Shown piece after piece: positions 1 to 5,200 of a stretch of DNA of 5,234 bases. Numbering within the stretch: position 1 is the stretch's first letter; each line of letters begins with the position of its first letter. This DNA is from Lachnospiraceae bacterium UBA1748. GTDB taxonomy: Bacteria; Bacillota; Clostridia; Lachnospirales; Lachnospiraceae. The stretch spans positions 8,328 through 13,561 of the forward strand of contig DCHQ01000101.1 of NCBI GenBank assembly GCA_002314855.1, given 5' to 3'. The translations under genes were made by a program, and so were the position numbers. A model generated the notes under the pieces. The model was not told the DNA's origin. It made no database searches and worked only from the letters and a program-made list of their open reading frames with translations.

Positions 1-60
1 ATTGTTAGTAGATAAATTATCGATAGTGGAATTATTGATATTAGTATTATTTTCAGTCAT
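1..60 (-). CDS. Partial third gene of the XRE operon (N-terminal 20 codons only)
   Basis: The frame is open from an ATG at 60 (reverse strand) to the left edge, giving 20 residues, eight of them Asn and four Thr (starts MTENNTNINN). A very strong Shine-Dalgarno, AGGAGGGG at 67-74 on the reverse strand, lies 6 nt before the ATG, which is the main evidence that this is a real start. It follows the XRE gene stop by 48 bp on the same strand, with no clear terminator between them (only AT-rich DNA), so it is probably the third gene of the operon. The polar, low-complexity start resembles the cytosolic tail of some small membrane proteins, but the function cannot be read from 20 residues. Confidence 0.72.
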   Translation of the reverse strand, partial: MTENNTNINNSTIDNLSTNN

Positions 61-108
61 TTCATTCCCCTCCTGATTATTATTTTTGTTTTTTATAATT
101 AATGCTGC

Positions 109-339
109 TTAGTCATTAATTATTTCAGCCCCAGGCCCCTCGGTGTATTCAAGAATATCCCCAGGCTGGCAATCAAGCGTTTTACATATTGCGTCTAAAG
201 TTGATAGTCTGATGGCTTTGGCTTTATTATTTTTTAATATTGAAAGATTTGCCATTGTGATATCTACTTCTTTGGACAATTCTGTGAGGCCAATCTTACG
301 CTTGGCCATCATTACGTCTAAATTAATTATTATAGCCAT
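109..339 (-). CDS. Small XRE-family (YozG-like) helix-turn-helix transcriptional regulator
   Basis: A 76-aa protein made of little more than one Cro/C1-type HTH domain. The family pattern is visible: a short N-terminal strand (MAIIINLD), helix 1 with a Lys/Arg patch (MMAKRK, 10-15), the HTH proper at about 17-39 (GLTELSKEV...TMANLSILKNNK), then RLSTLDAICKTLDCQPGDILEY at 44-65. The LdaiCktLdCqPGDiLey ending is characteristic of YozG-like regulators. The start at 339 is chosen because AGGAGG lies 6 nt upstream; the longer frame to 432 has no ribosome site and lies inside the upstream gene. That gene's TAG stop at 350-352 overlaps this ribosome site, so the two are probably translationally coupled. 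Genes of this type commonly sit next to DUF2975 membrane proteins, as here (compare B. subtilis yoaS-yozG). It probably autoregulates the operon; the palindrome at 905-919 is a candidate operator. Target and ligand are unknown. Confidence 0.93.
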   Translation of the reverse strand: MAIIINLDVMMAKRKIGLTELSKEVDITMANLSILKNNKAKAIRLSTLDAICKTLDCQPGDILEYTEGPGAEIIND

Positions 340-349
340 AGCTAACCTC

Positions 350-796
350 CTATATTGTAAGATCGTTGTCTTCTTTGTACTGAACTGCTGTCTCGAATAC
401 ATTGGATAAGACCTTGGAGAAAAGACCTGCAATTACAAATACCAGAATGACTACGAGTACGCCTGGTGTAGAGTATAGGAAGAGTCGGCCGAATGATACT
501 ACAGCAATTATGAAGCTGTAGTTTCCCATACGTTTCAGACTGATTACATTCTCATATATAAAACAGTTTTCCTGTTCAACGGACTTAATCATTTTTCTAA
601 GTTCGTAGATTATGAGGCAGGCAAAGATTCCTGAGATTATAAAGAATGGAACCATAAACCAGTAGTACACATCATAATAACTGTTGATCTTGGAATACCA
701 CTTGAGTGTTAGTGGAACAGTTATTGTAGTAGGTATGCCTAAGAAAAACATGACATTAAGCAGACATTTCGTTACTAAGAAAAATTTGTCTTTCAT
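350..796 (-). CDS. DUF2975 integral membrane protein
   Basis: A 148-aa protein with four predicted membrane helices at about 8-30, 44-66, 92-108 and 109-130. DUF2975 hallmarks are visible: the cytoplasmic ENCFIYENVISLKRMG segment (76-91; the family usually reads NPF or PF followed by ENV.xLr.iG) and the conserved terminal motif NDLTI at the very C-terminus. The usual Pro in the first motif is Cys78 here. The start at 796 is preferred over the frame's first ATG at 883 because the promoter -10 box (868-873) lies inside that longer frame, so a transcript starting near 861 cannot encode it. A GGAG lies about 10 nt before 796. The gene is first in a minus-strand operon with the XRE regulator 10 bp downstream. 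Molecular function is unknown; the constant pairing with an XRE protein suggests a membrane partner or sensor for it, but that is inference. Confidence 0.9.
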   Translation of the reverse strand: MKDKFFLVTKCLLNVMFFLGIPTTITVPLTLKWYSKINSYYDVYYWFMVPFFIISGIFACLIIYELRKMIKSVEQENCFIYENVISLKRMGNYSFIIAVVSFGRLFLYSTPGVLVVILVFVIAGLFSKVLSNVFETAVQYKEDNDLTI

Positions 797-867
797 TGTT
801 AACTCACTCCGTTTCAGAATTCTAATTAGTGGATGAATAAAACCTCTTAGTGTTTCTCCATGGTCAC

Positions 868-896
868 AATATAGCACCCTCAAAAGTGAAAGTCAA
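868..896 (-). promoter_or_regulatory. Sigma-A promoter of the DUF2975-XRE operon
   Basis: On the reverse strand, TTGACT (-35, 891-896) and TATATT (-10, 868-873) are separated by exactly 17 bp. Transcription would start near 861, leaving a leader of about 65 nt before the ATG at 796. The -35 box abuts the divergent control region holding the palindrome at 905-919. Confidence 0.8.
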
Positions 897-904
897 CAAA
901 AATA

Positions 905-919
905 TATCGAAATTCGATA
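905..919. promoter_or_regulatory. Perfect 15-bp palindrome between divergent promoters, candidate operator
   Basis: TATCGAA-A-TTCGATA: two perfect 7-bp inverted half-sites around a single central A at 912. It lies 8 bp from the leftward -35 box (891-896) and 8 bp from the rightward -35 box (928-933), so the centre is exactly midway. The symmetry and length suit a dimeric HTH repressor such as the XRE protein encoded at 109-339. Assignment of the binding protein is inference. Confidence 0.6.
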
Positions 920-927
920 AAAAAGTA

Positions 928-955
928 TTGCAAAACAATTTGCTCGTGTTAATAT
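928..955 (+). promoter_or_regulatory. Extended -10 promoter for the 992-2037 membrane genes
   Basis: TTGCAA (928-933), a 16-bp spacer, then TAATAT (950-955) preceded by TG one base upstream (947-948), an extended -10 element. Transcription would start near 961-962, about 30 nt before the ATG at 992. It diverges from the promoter at 868-896. Confidence 0.62.
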
Positions 956-976
956 ATTGGAAAAGGTATATTGGAA
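953..976 (+). repeat. 10-bp direct repeat spanning the transcription start and ribosome site
   Basis: TATATTGGAA occurs at 953-962 and again at 967-976, a 14-bp period. The first copy overlaps the -10 box and likely start point; the second runs into the AAGGAA ribosome site. It could be a small tandem duplication or a pair of protein sites. Confidence 0.55.
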
Positions 977-991
977 GGAAACTGTGAATAT

Positions 992-1720
992 ATGATAAAA
1001 ATATTAAGAGATGATTTTATAAGTATGACTAAGAGAGTTATGGCGCCATACATACTACTTTTAATTACTGGTGTGTATTTAAGAATGTGGGAACAGGGGG
1101 AAATTTTACATGGTATGGGAGAATGGCCAGTAGTATTTGGCATTGCGCTTATATTCTGTATGATACTTCTTTTAATTGGAAGATTGTTCACAGAGTATAG
1201 GGTTGGATACAATGCATGGAAAGAGGGCAAAATTTCGTATGATGCAAAGAAATTTTATATATCAAGAGTATTGGTCACTATAGCGTGGATATGCATTTGT
1301 TTAATGACCCTAATCCTTTTAATGGAACAAGATATTACAATCGAATTTGATGAAAAAAAGGGCATATCTTTTTCAGGATTTGATTTTTTCTCAGAATTTT
1401 ATAGTTATTACTGGTTACGTGTAGCATTAGCTATTTTCAGGATTACTGTTATTGGGATGTTGATGATTTCAGTTGCAAATAAAACCAGAGATAATGGGAT
1501 TTTTATTGCAATAATCCTCACAATTGTGATAAATCAATTCCCACAATATTTTGAAAGTCTTTATTTATACAGTGACTTTAAGTTGTCATACCCAATTATT
1601 ATGGCGTTCAATATTATATATATAGGTATCAATATATGTCTTATTATAGCGTTTACAATTGCCAATATAAAAATACTAGAGGAAGTGCGTATTAACAATA
1701 TGAATCAAAATGTGTTATGA
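992..1720 (+). CDS. Uncharacterised polytopic membrane protein, possibly ABC-2 permease-like
   Basis: A 242-aa hydrophobic protein with about six predicted membrane helices, near residues 15-32, 46-66, 90-111, 139-162, 168-184 and 201-226. The N-terminus (MIKILRDDF, then basic TKRVMAPYILLL) resembles the cytoplasmic start of small ABC-2-type permeases in Clostridia, and a six-helix count fits, but I see no diagnostic motif and no ATPase gene alongside. The ATG at 992 follows GGAAGGAA (973-980) by about 11 nt. A TTG at 971 extends the frame by seven codons, but the ribosome site would then lie inside the coding region, so 992 is preferred. The stop overlaps an ATG (ATGA at 1717-1720), but the next gene probably starts at 1747. 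Base composition is visibly more AT-rich than in the scf genes. It could equally be an orphan membrane protein of another family. Confidence 0.82.
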   Translation: MIKILRDDFISMTKRVMAPYILLLITGVYLRMWEQGEILHGMGEWPVVFGIALIFCMILLLIGRLFTEYRVGYNAWKEGKISYDAKKFYISRVLVTIAWICICLMTLILLMEQDITIEFDEKKGISFSGFDFFSEFYSYYWLRVALAIFRITVIGMLMISVANKTRDNGIFIAIILTIVINQFPQYFESLYLYSDFKLSYPIIMAFNIIYIGINICLIIAFTIANIKILEEVRINNMNQNVL

Positions 1721-1746
1721 TAACCACCAAGAAGGGAGTGGCTATT

Positions 1747-2037
1747 ATGCAGGTGATACTTATTATTTTAGGATATTTCCTTATAATGAATGTTATTGGT
1801 TTTGTAATTATGGGTATGGATAAGTGGAGAGCCAAAAGACGTGCATGGAGAATTCCTGAAGCAACACTTTTTGCAGTGTGTATATTTGGAGGCAGTATCG
1901 GCTCAACACTTGGTATGTTTTCTTTTAGACATAAAACCAAGCATTGGTATTTTAGATATGGTTTTCCAGCTATTATGGTAATTCATTTTATATTAATAAT
2001 AATAGCGATAGGATCAGGTAAATTACTAATAATGTAA
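1747..2037 (+). CDS. DUF1294 small membrane protein
   Basis: A 96-aa protein that I recognise as DUF1294 from the order of its motifs: an N-terminal membrane helix (2-22), then MGMDKWRAKRRAWRIPE (22-38), a second helix, GGSIGSTLGMFSFRHKTKH (48-66), then WYFRYGFP and a final helix (72-92). The D-K-x-x-A / R-I-P-E pair and the G-G-S-x-G / H-K-T-x-H-x-x-F blocks are the family signature. The start at 1747 has AAGGGAG (1732-1738) 8 nt upstream; the in-frame ATG at 1717 overlaps the preceding stop but has no ribosome site. It is probably the second gene of an operon with 992-1720, 26 bp downstream. Function is unknown; in some proteins this domain is fused to a cold-shock domain, which is absent here. 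Confidence 0.93.
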   Translation: MQVILIILGYFLIMNVIGFVIMGMDKWRAKRRAWRIPEATLFAVCIFGGSIGSTLGMFSFRHKTKHWYFRYGFPAIMVIHFILIIIAIGSGKLLIM

Positions 2038-2060
2038 TTTGTCATGAATAGGCGTAGTCC

Positions 2061-2089
2061 TTGACATACAGTGATTAATATGGTTAAAT
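2061..2089 (+). promoter_or_regulatory. Promoter of the SCIFF locus
   Basis: A perfect TTGACA (2061-2066), a 17-bp spacer, and TTAAAT (2084-2089) preceded by TG at 2081-2082 (extended -10). The predicted start is near 2096, giving a leader of about 42 nt before scfA. The weak -10 is offset by the perfect -35 and the TG extension. Confidence 0.66.
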
Positions 2090-2137
2090 CATTGTAGTTT
2101 TATTGACTAATATATTTATTAAATAGGAGATATAAAA

Positions 2138-2284
2138 ATGGAAAGAATTAAGACTCTTGAGACACGTGATCTTTGCGAAAGCGCTAAGAATGGTGGATGT
2201 GGCGAGTGCCAGACATCATGCCAGTCAGCTTGTAAGACAAGCTGTGGTGTTGCTAATCAGCAGTGCGAGAACAAGGCTAACTAA
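2138..2284 (+). CDS. scfA: SCIFF ranthipeptide precursor (six cysteines in forty-five residues)
   Basis: A 48-aa peptide just upstream of its maturase. The leader-like start MERIKTLETRDL is followed by a Cys-rich core with C21, C24, C28, C32, C36 and C43. Spacing is CxxC-x3-C-x3-C-x3-C-x6-C, and the strings CGECQTSCQSACKTSC and VANQQCEN are the SCIFF signature. An ATG at 2138 follows TAGGAGA (2124-2130) by 7 nt, an excellent ribosome site. In the family, the partner radical-SAM enzyme forms a Cys-to-Thr thioether on the core, making a ranthipeptide; the product's biological role is not firmly known. Two oddities: a seventh Cys at 13, and Gly at 37, directly after the fifth core Cys, where characterised SCIFF peptides have the acceptor Thr. 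Thr26 and Thr34 remain in the core. No protease cleavage site or dedicated exporter is visible in the window. Confidence 0.96.
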   Translation: MERIKTLETRDLCESAKNGGCGECQTSCQSACKTSCGVANQQCENKAN

Positions 2285-2312
2285 TTAGAATTAGTAAAGT
2301 GTATTATTAAGG

Positions 2313-2347
2313 ACGGAGATTAGTAGGTTAGGCCTGCTAATCTCCGT
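2313..2347 (+). terminator. Strong hairpin between scfA and scfB, probable leaky terminator or mRNA stabiliser
   Basis: Arms at 2313-2327 and 2333-2347 pair over 15 bp (ACGGAGATTAG... with ...CTAATCTCCGT) with a single U-G wobble and a 5-nt loop (TTAGG). Only an interrupted T-run follows (TTATTT), so full termination is unlikely. It ends 13 nt before the scfB ribosome site. Placement after a small, abundant precursor and before its enzyme fits partial termination or 3'-end protection of scfA mRNA. Confidence 0.75.
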
Positions 2348-2377
2348 TATTTATGAAGTAAGGAAATATTTGTAGTT

Positions 2378-3769
2378 ATGTTACATGAATATAAGCTCAA
2401 TGGTTTTAATATAGTATTAGACACATGCTCAGGTTCAGTTCATTCAGTTGATGAGGTGGCCTATGACATTATAGGTATGTACCAGGACCATACTAAGGAT
2501 GAGATTGTAAAGGCAATGATGGATAAGTATGGTGACAGGGATGATGTCAATGAGCAGGAGATAGAAGCCTGCATCGAGGATGTGGAAACCTTAAAGAATA
2601 TGGGAAAGCTTTATACACCAGATAATTATGGTGATATGGCAGGAACATTTAAGGAAAGAAGTGGAGATGTGGTTAAAGCACTATGTCTTCATGTAGCACA
2701 TACATGTAATCTTAACTGTTCATACTGTTTTGCTAGTCAGGGTAAGTATCATGGTGACAGAGCTCTTATGAGCTTTGAGGTTGGTAAGCAGGCCCTTGAT
2801 TTCCTTGTAGCCAATTCTGGTACTAGAACTAATCTTGAGGTAGACTTTTTTGGCGGCGAGCCACTTATGAACTGGGATGTTGTAAAACAGCTTGTTGAAT
2901 ATGGTAGAAGCATCGAGAAAGAAAAGCACAAGAACTTTAGATTCACAGTCACAACTAATGGTGTTCTTATCGATGATGATGTAATAGATTTCTGTAATAA
3001 AGAGATAAGCAACGTTGTATTATCGCTTGATGGTAGAAAAGAGATACACGACAGACTTCGTGTTGATTATAAGGGTGAAGGCAGCTACGATACTATCGTG
3101 CCTAAGTTCCAGAAGTTCGTAAAAGCAAGAGGCGATAAGGGGTACTACATGCGTGGAACATTTACTCACGCAAATCCTGACTTTACTAAGGATGTATTCC
3201 ATATGGCCGACCTTGGATTCACAGAGCTTAGTATGGAACCAGTAGTTGGTAAGCTAGAGGATCCTTCATCACTTACCCCAGAGGATATCGAGATAGTTAA
3301 GGAGCAGTACGAAATCCTTGCCAAGGATATGCTTAGACGTGAGCAGGAAGGCAAGCCTATTACTTTCTATCACTATATGCTTGACCTTACAAGCGGACCA
3401 TGTATCTACAAGCGTATATCAGGTTGCGGTTCAGGAACAGAATATATGGCAGTAACTCCTTGGGGAGATTTATATCCTTGTCATCAGTTTGTAGGTGAGG
3501 ATGATTATAAGCTTGGTAATGTGTGGGATGGAGTACAGAACAAGGAGCTTAGAGAAGAGTTCCGTAGCTGTAACGCTTATGCAAGAGAAGACTGTAAGGA
3601 CTGCTGGGCTAAGCTATACTGCTCAGGAGGATGTGCAGCCAATGCATTCCATGCATCAGGAACAATCCGTGGGGTATATGAACCAGGATGTGAACTTTTC
3701 AAGAAGCGTATAGAATGCGCTATTATGATGCGTGTAGCTGAGAATGAGTGGAATATTGGAAACAAGTAA
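2378..3769 (+). CDS. scfB: Radical SAM/SPASM SCIFF peptide maturase (thioether-forming)
   Basis: A 463-aa radical-SAM enzyme predicted to reductively cleave S-adenosylmethionine and use the 5'-deoxyadenosyl radical to link Cys sulphur to carbon in ScfA. Residues 1 to about 85 (MLHEYKLNGFNIVLD...) form the N-terminal peptide-recognition (RRE-like) region typical of this family. The SAM cluster motif CNLNCSYC has Cys110, Cys114 and Cys117; FFGGEPL at 157-163 and TTNG at 192-195 are further SAM-domain motifs. The C-terminal SPASM region supplies auxiliary Fe-S ligand candidates: C342, C350, C368 (PWGDLYPCHQ), C398, C406, C409, C415, C419 (CSGGC) and C438. Length and motif order match characterised maturases such as CteB and Tte1186. 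The start at 2378 has AAGGAAA about 11 nt upstream and gives the usual N-terminus. It follows scfA by 93 bp across the hairpin. Confidence 0.97.
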   Translation: MLHEYKLNGFNIVLDTCSGSVHSVDEVAYDIIGMYQDHTKDEIVKAMMDKYGDRDDVNEQEIEACIEDVETLKNMGKLYTPDNYGDMAGTFKERSGDVVKALCLHVAHTCNLNCSYCFASQGKYHGDRALMSFEVGKQALDFLVANSGTRTNLEVDFFGGEPLMNWDVVKQLVEYGRSIEKEKHKNFRFTVTTNGVLIDDDVIDFCNKEISNVVLSLDGRKEIHDRLRVDYKGEGSYDTIVPKFQKFVKARGDKGYYMRGTFTHANPDFTKDVFHMADLGFTELSMEPVVGKLEDPSSLTPEDIEIVKEQYEILAKDMLRREQEGKPITFYHYMLDLTSGPCIYKRISGCGSGTEYMAVTPWGDLYPCHQFVGEDDYKLGNVWDGVQNKELREEFRSCNAYAREDCKDCWAKLYCSGGCAANAFHASGTIRGVYEPGCELFKKRIECAIMMRVAENEWNIGNK

Positions 3770-3776
3770 TGTTAAG

Positions 3777-5126
3777 ATGACAACTCCGATATGTGATTTT
3801 GTCGGGCAGTATCAGGAATCCGATACTGTCCGTTTTCATATGCCTGGACATAAAGGGATGCCTCATCTTGGTATGGAGGCACTTGATATCACTGAGGTAA
3901 AGGGTGCCGATGCGTTGTATGAGGCTGACGGGATAATAGCTGAAAGTGAGGCTAACGTAGGCCATGTCTTTGGTACTGCAAGAACAGTATACTCTACCGA
4001 GGGCTCAAGTCAGTGCGTGAAGGCTATGATACACCTTGTATCAGGATTAGCAGATGGCAAAGCTATAATACTGGCAGCTAGAAACGTTCATAAGGCTTTT
4101 ATATACGGAGCAGCCCTTGCGGACTGCGACGTAGAGTGGTTATATGCAGCTGACAATAAAAGTATATGTGAGTGCGTAATATCAGCCAAAGAATTAGAAG
4201 ATAAACTCCTTGTTATGAAAGAGGAGAATAGACTTCCTGTGGCAGTTTATATTACAAGCCCTGATTACCTTGGAAATGTTCAAGATATAAAGGCTTTGGC
4301 AGATGTATGTCATAGCTTTGGCGTAATGCTTATCGTGGATAATGCGCATGGGGCATACCTGCACTTTGTGGGTGATGGTTGTCATCCAATGGATCTAGGA
4401 GCAGATATGTGCTGTGATTCAGCTCATAAGACACTTCCTGTTCTTACGGGAGGAGCGTATTTACACATTTCTAATAATGCAATTGCCAAAGAGTATTTGG
4501 TAGATAATGTTAAGAACGTGATGGCGATATATGGGTCAACCAGCCCATCGTACCTGATACTGCAGTCTCTAGATATGTGTAATAAATATCTGGTTAGCGG
4601 ATATAAAGTTAGACTAGAGGAGTGCATCGAAAAACTTGATGCACTGCGAGCTAAGCTTGATAAATATGTGGTTAAAACGGATGACTTACTAAAGATTACA
4701 CTTCATATGCCAGGCGTTTCGGGGCAGAAGCTGGCTGATATATTACGAAGCCTTGGCGGTGAGTGCGAGTTCGCTGATAAAGATTATATAGTGCTTATGA
4801 TTACACCAGATAGTGATATGAGCAAATTAGATATCGTACAAAAAGCAGTATCAGAAGCAGAAAAATTACTTACTGGCGAGTGTACTAGCTCCGTGGAAGA
4901 TGACTATGAAGTGCATTATCATAAAGCAGTTATGACAATAAGAGAAGCGGTATTCTCGAATCATGAGATTATCGATGTGACAGAAGCTGAGGGACGCATA
5001 TGCGCAGCACCAACTGTATCATGTCCACCAGCGGTGCCAATAGTTATTTCAGGTGAAAAAATCGAGGCATCAGATATTGAAGTATTTAAGGCTTATGGAA
5101 TAACCAAAGTTGATGTGGTTAAGTGA
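3777..5126 (+). CDS. PLP-dependent Orn/Lys/Arg decarboxylase-family protein
   Basis: Fold-type I PLP enzyme of the Orn/Lys/Arg decarboxylase group in the short form without an N-terminal wing domain (449 aa from 3777; relatives are often about 480). Visible motifs are RFHMPGHKG (19-27), LDITEVKGADALY (36-48), the phosphate-binding STEGSSQ (73-79), VDNAHGAY (187-194) with Asp188 for the PLP ring nitrogen, and SAHKTLPVLTGGAYLHI with Schiff-base Lys218. The C-terminal domain ends with EAEGRI and CPPAVPIVISGE (416-427), as in the family. The expected reaction is decarboxylation of a basic amino acid to an amine (a polyamine route if Arg or Orn), but the substrate is not readable. The start is uncertain: ATG 3777 gives the family-like MTTPICDFV and lies 7 nt after the scfB stop; ATG 3744 adds 11 residues and overlaps scfB by 26 nt. 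Neither has a good ribosome site, suggesting coupling to scfB translation. Confidence 0.92.
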   Translation: MTTPICDFVGQYQESDTVRFHMPGHKGMPHLGMEALDITEVKGADALYEADGIIAESEANVGHVFGTARTVYSTEGSSQCVKAMIHLVSGLADGKAIILAARNVHKAFIYGAALADCDVEWLYAADNKSICECVISAKELEDKLLVMKEENRLPVAVYITSPDYLGNVQDIKALADVCHSFGVMLIVDNAHGAYLHFVGDGCHPMDLGADMCCDSAHKTLPVLTGGAYLHISNNAIAKEYLVDNVKNVMAIYGSTSPSYLILQSLDMCNKYLVSGYKVRLEECIEKLDALRAKLDKYVVKTDDLLKITLHMPGVSGQKLADILRSLGGECEFADKDYIVLMITPDSDMSKLDIVQKAVSEAEKLLTGECTSSVEDDYEVHYHKAVMTIREAVFSNHEIIDVTEAEGRICAAPTVSCPPAVPIVISGEKIEASDIEVFKAYGITKVDVVK

Positions 5127-5132
5127 TTTGGT

Positions 5133-5161
5133 TTGACATTTAATATCAGTTTTGCTAATAT
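5133..5161 (+). promoter_or_regulatory. Consensus promoter of the tRNA-Leu gene
   Basis: TTGACA (5133-5138), a 17-bp spacer and TAATAT (5156-5161), with TG at 5153-5154 making an extended -10. The predicted start is near 5168, about 33 nt before the mature tRNA 5' end. It begins 6 bp after the decarboxylase stop, with no terminator hairpin between, so read-through from upstream is possible. Confidence 0.85.
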
Positions 5162-5169
5162 AACTACTT

Positions 5170-5194
5170 GTGAGCCGCGGGTGTGGCTTCTCAC
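5170..5194 (+). other. Hairpin in the tRNA leader carrying a copy of the tRNA 5' end
   Basis: GTGAG (5170-5174) pairs with CTCAC (5190-5194), and CC (5175-5176) with GG (5185-5186), leaving a 3-nt bulge and an 8-nt loop GCGGGTGT (5177-5184). The loop and the following GGC repeat the first 11 nt of the tRNA exactly (5177-5187 = 5201-5211). No T-run follows, so it is not an intrinsic terminator. Confidence 0.6.
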
Positions 5195-5200
5195 TAATAT

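Noticed and set aside
143..409. Plus-strand open frame of 88 codons
   Set aside because: It is antisense to the well-supported XRE gene and the end of the DUF2975 gene, with no ribosome site or family resemblance.
340..432. N-terminal extension of the XRE regulator
   Set aside because: It overlaps the end of the DUF2975 gene and has no ribosome site, while AGGAGG sits 6 nt before the ATG at 339.
797..883. N-terminal extension of the DUF2975 protein to an ATG at 883
   Set aside because: The extension would contain the promoter -10 box, so the transcript starting near 861 could not encode it. The 796 start gives the normal family N-terminus.
949..1230. Minus-strand open frame of 93 codons
   Set aside because: It is antisense to the 992 membrane gene and crosses that gene's promoter; no ribosome site or recognisable domain.
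2020..2040. Inverted repeat AAATTAC/GTAATTT over the DUF1294 stop codon as a terminator
   Set aside because: The 7-bp stem is almost all A-T with a 7-nt loop and no T-run beyond TTT, so it is too weak to call a terminator.
2103..2126. Second promoter-like TTGACT at 2103 before scfA
   Set aside because: No -10 box at suitable spacing; the expected position falls on the scfA ribosome site. The promoter at 2061-2089 is better.
2138..2284. Cys-rich peptide as a metallothionein, ferredoxin fragment or bacteriocin of a new class
   Set aside because: The Cys spacing, the CQSACKTSC core and the adjacent SPASM maturase identify it as SCIFF, an established ranthipeptide family.
3495..3713. Second plus-strand frame inside scfB
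   Set aside because: It lies wholly within the Cys-rich SPASM coding region of scfB in another frame, with no ribosome site; a shadow frame.
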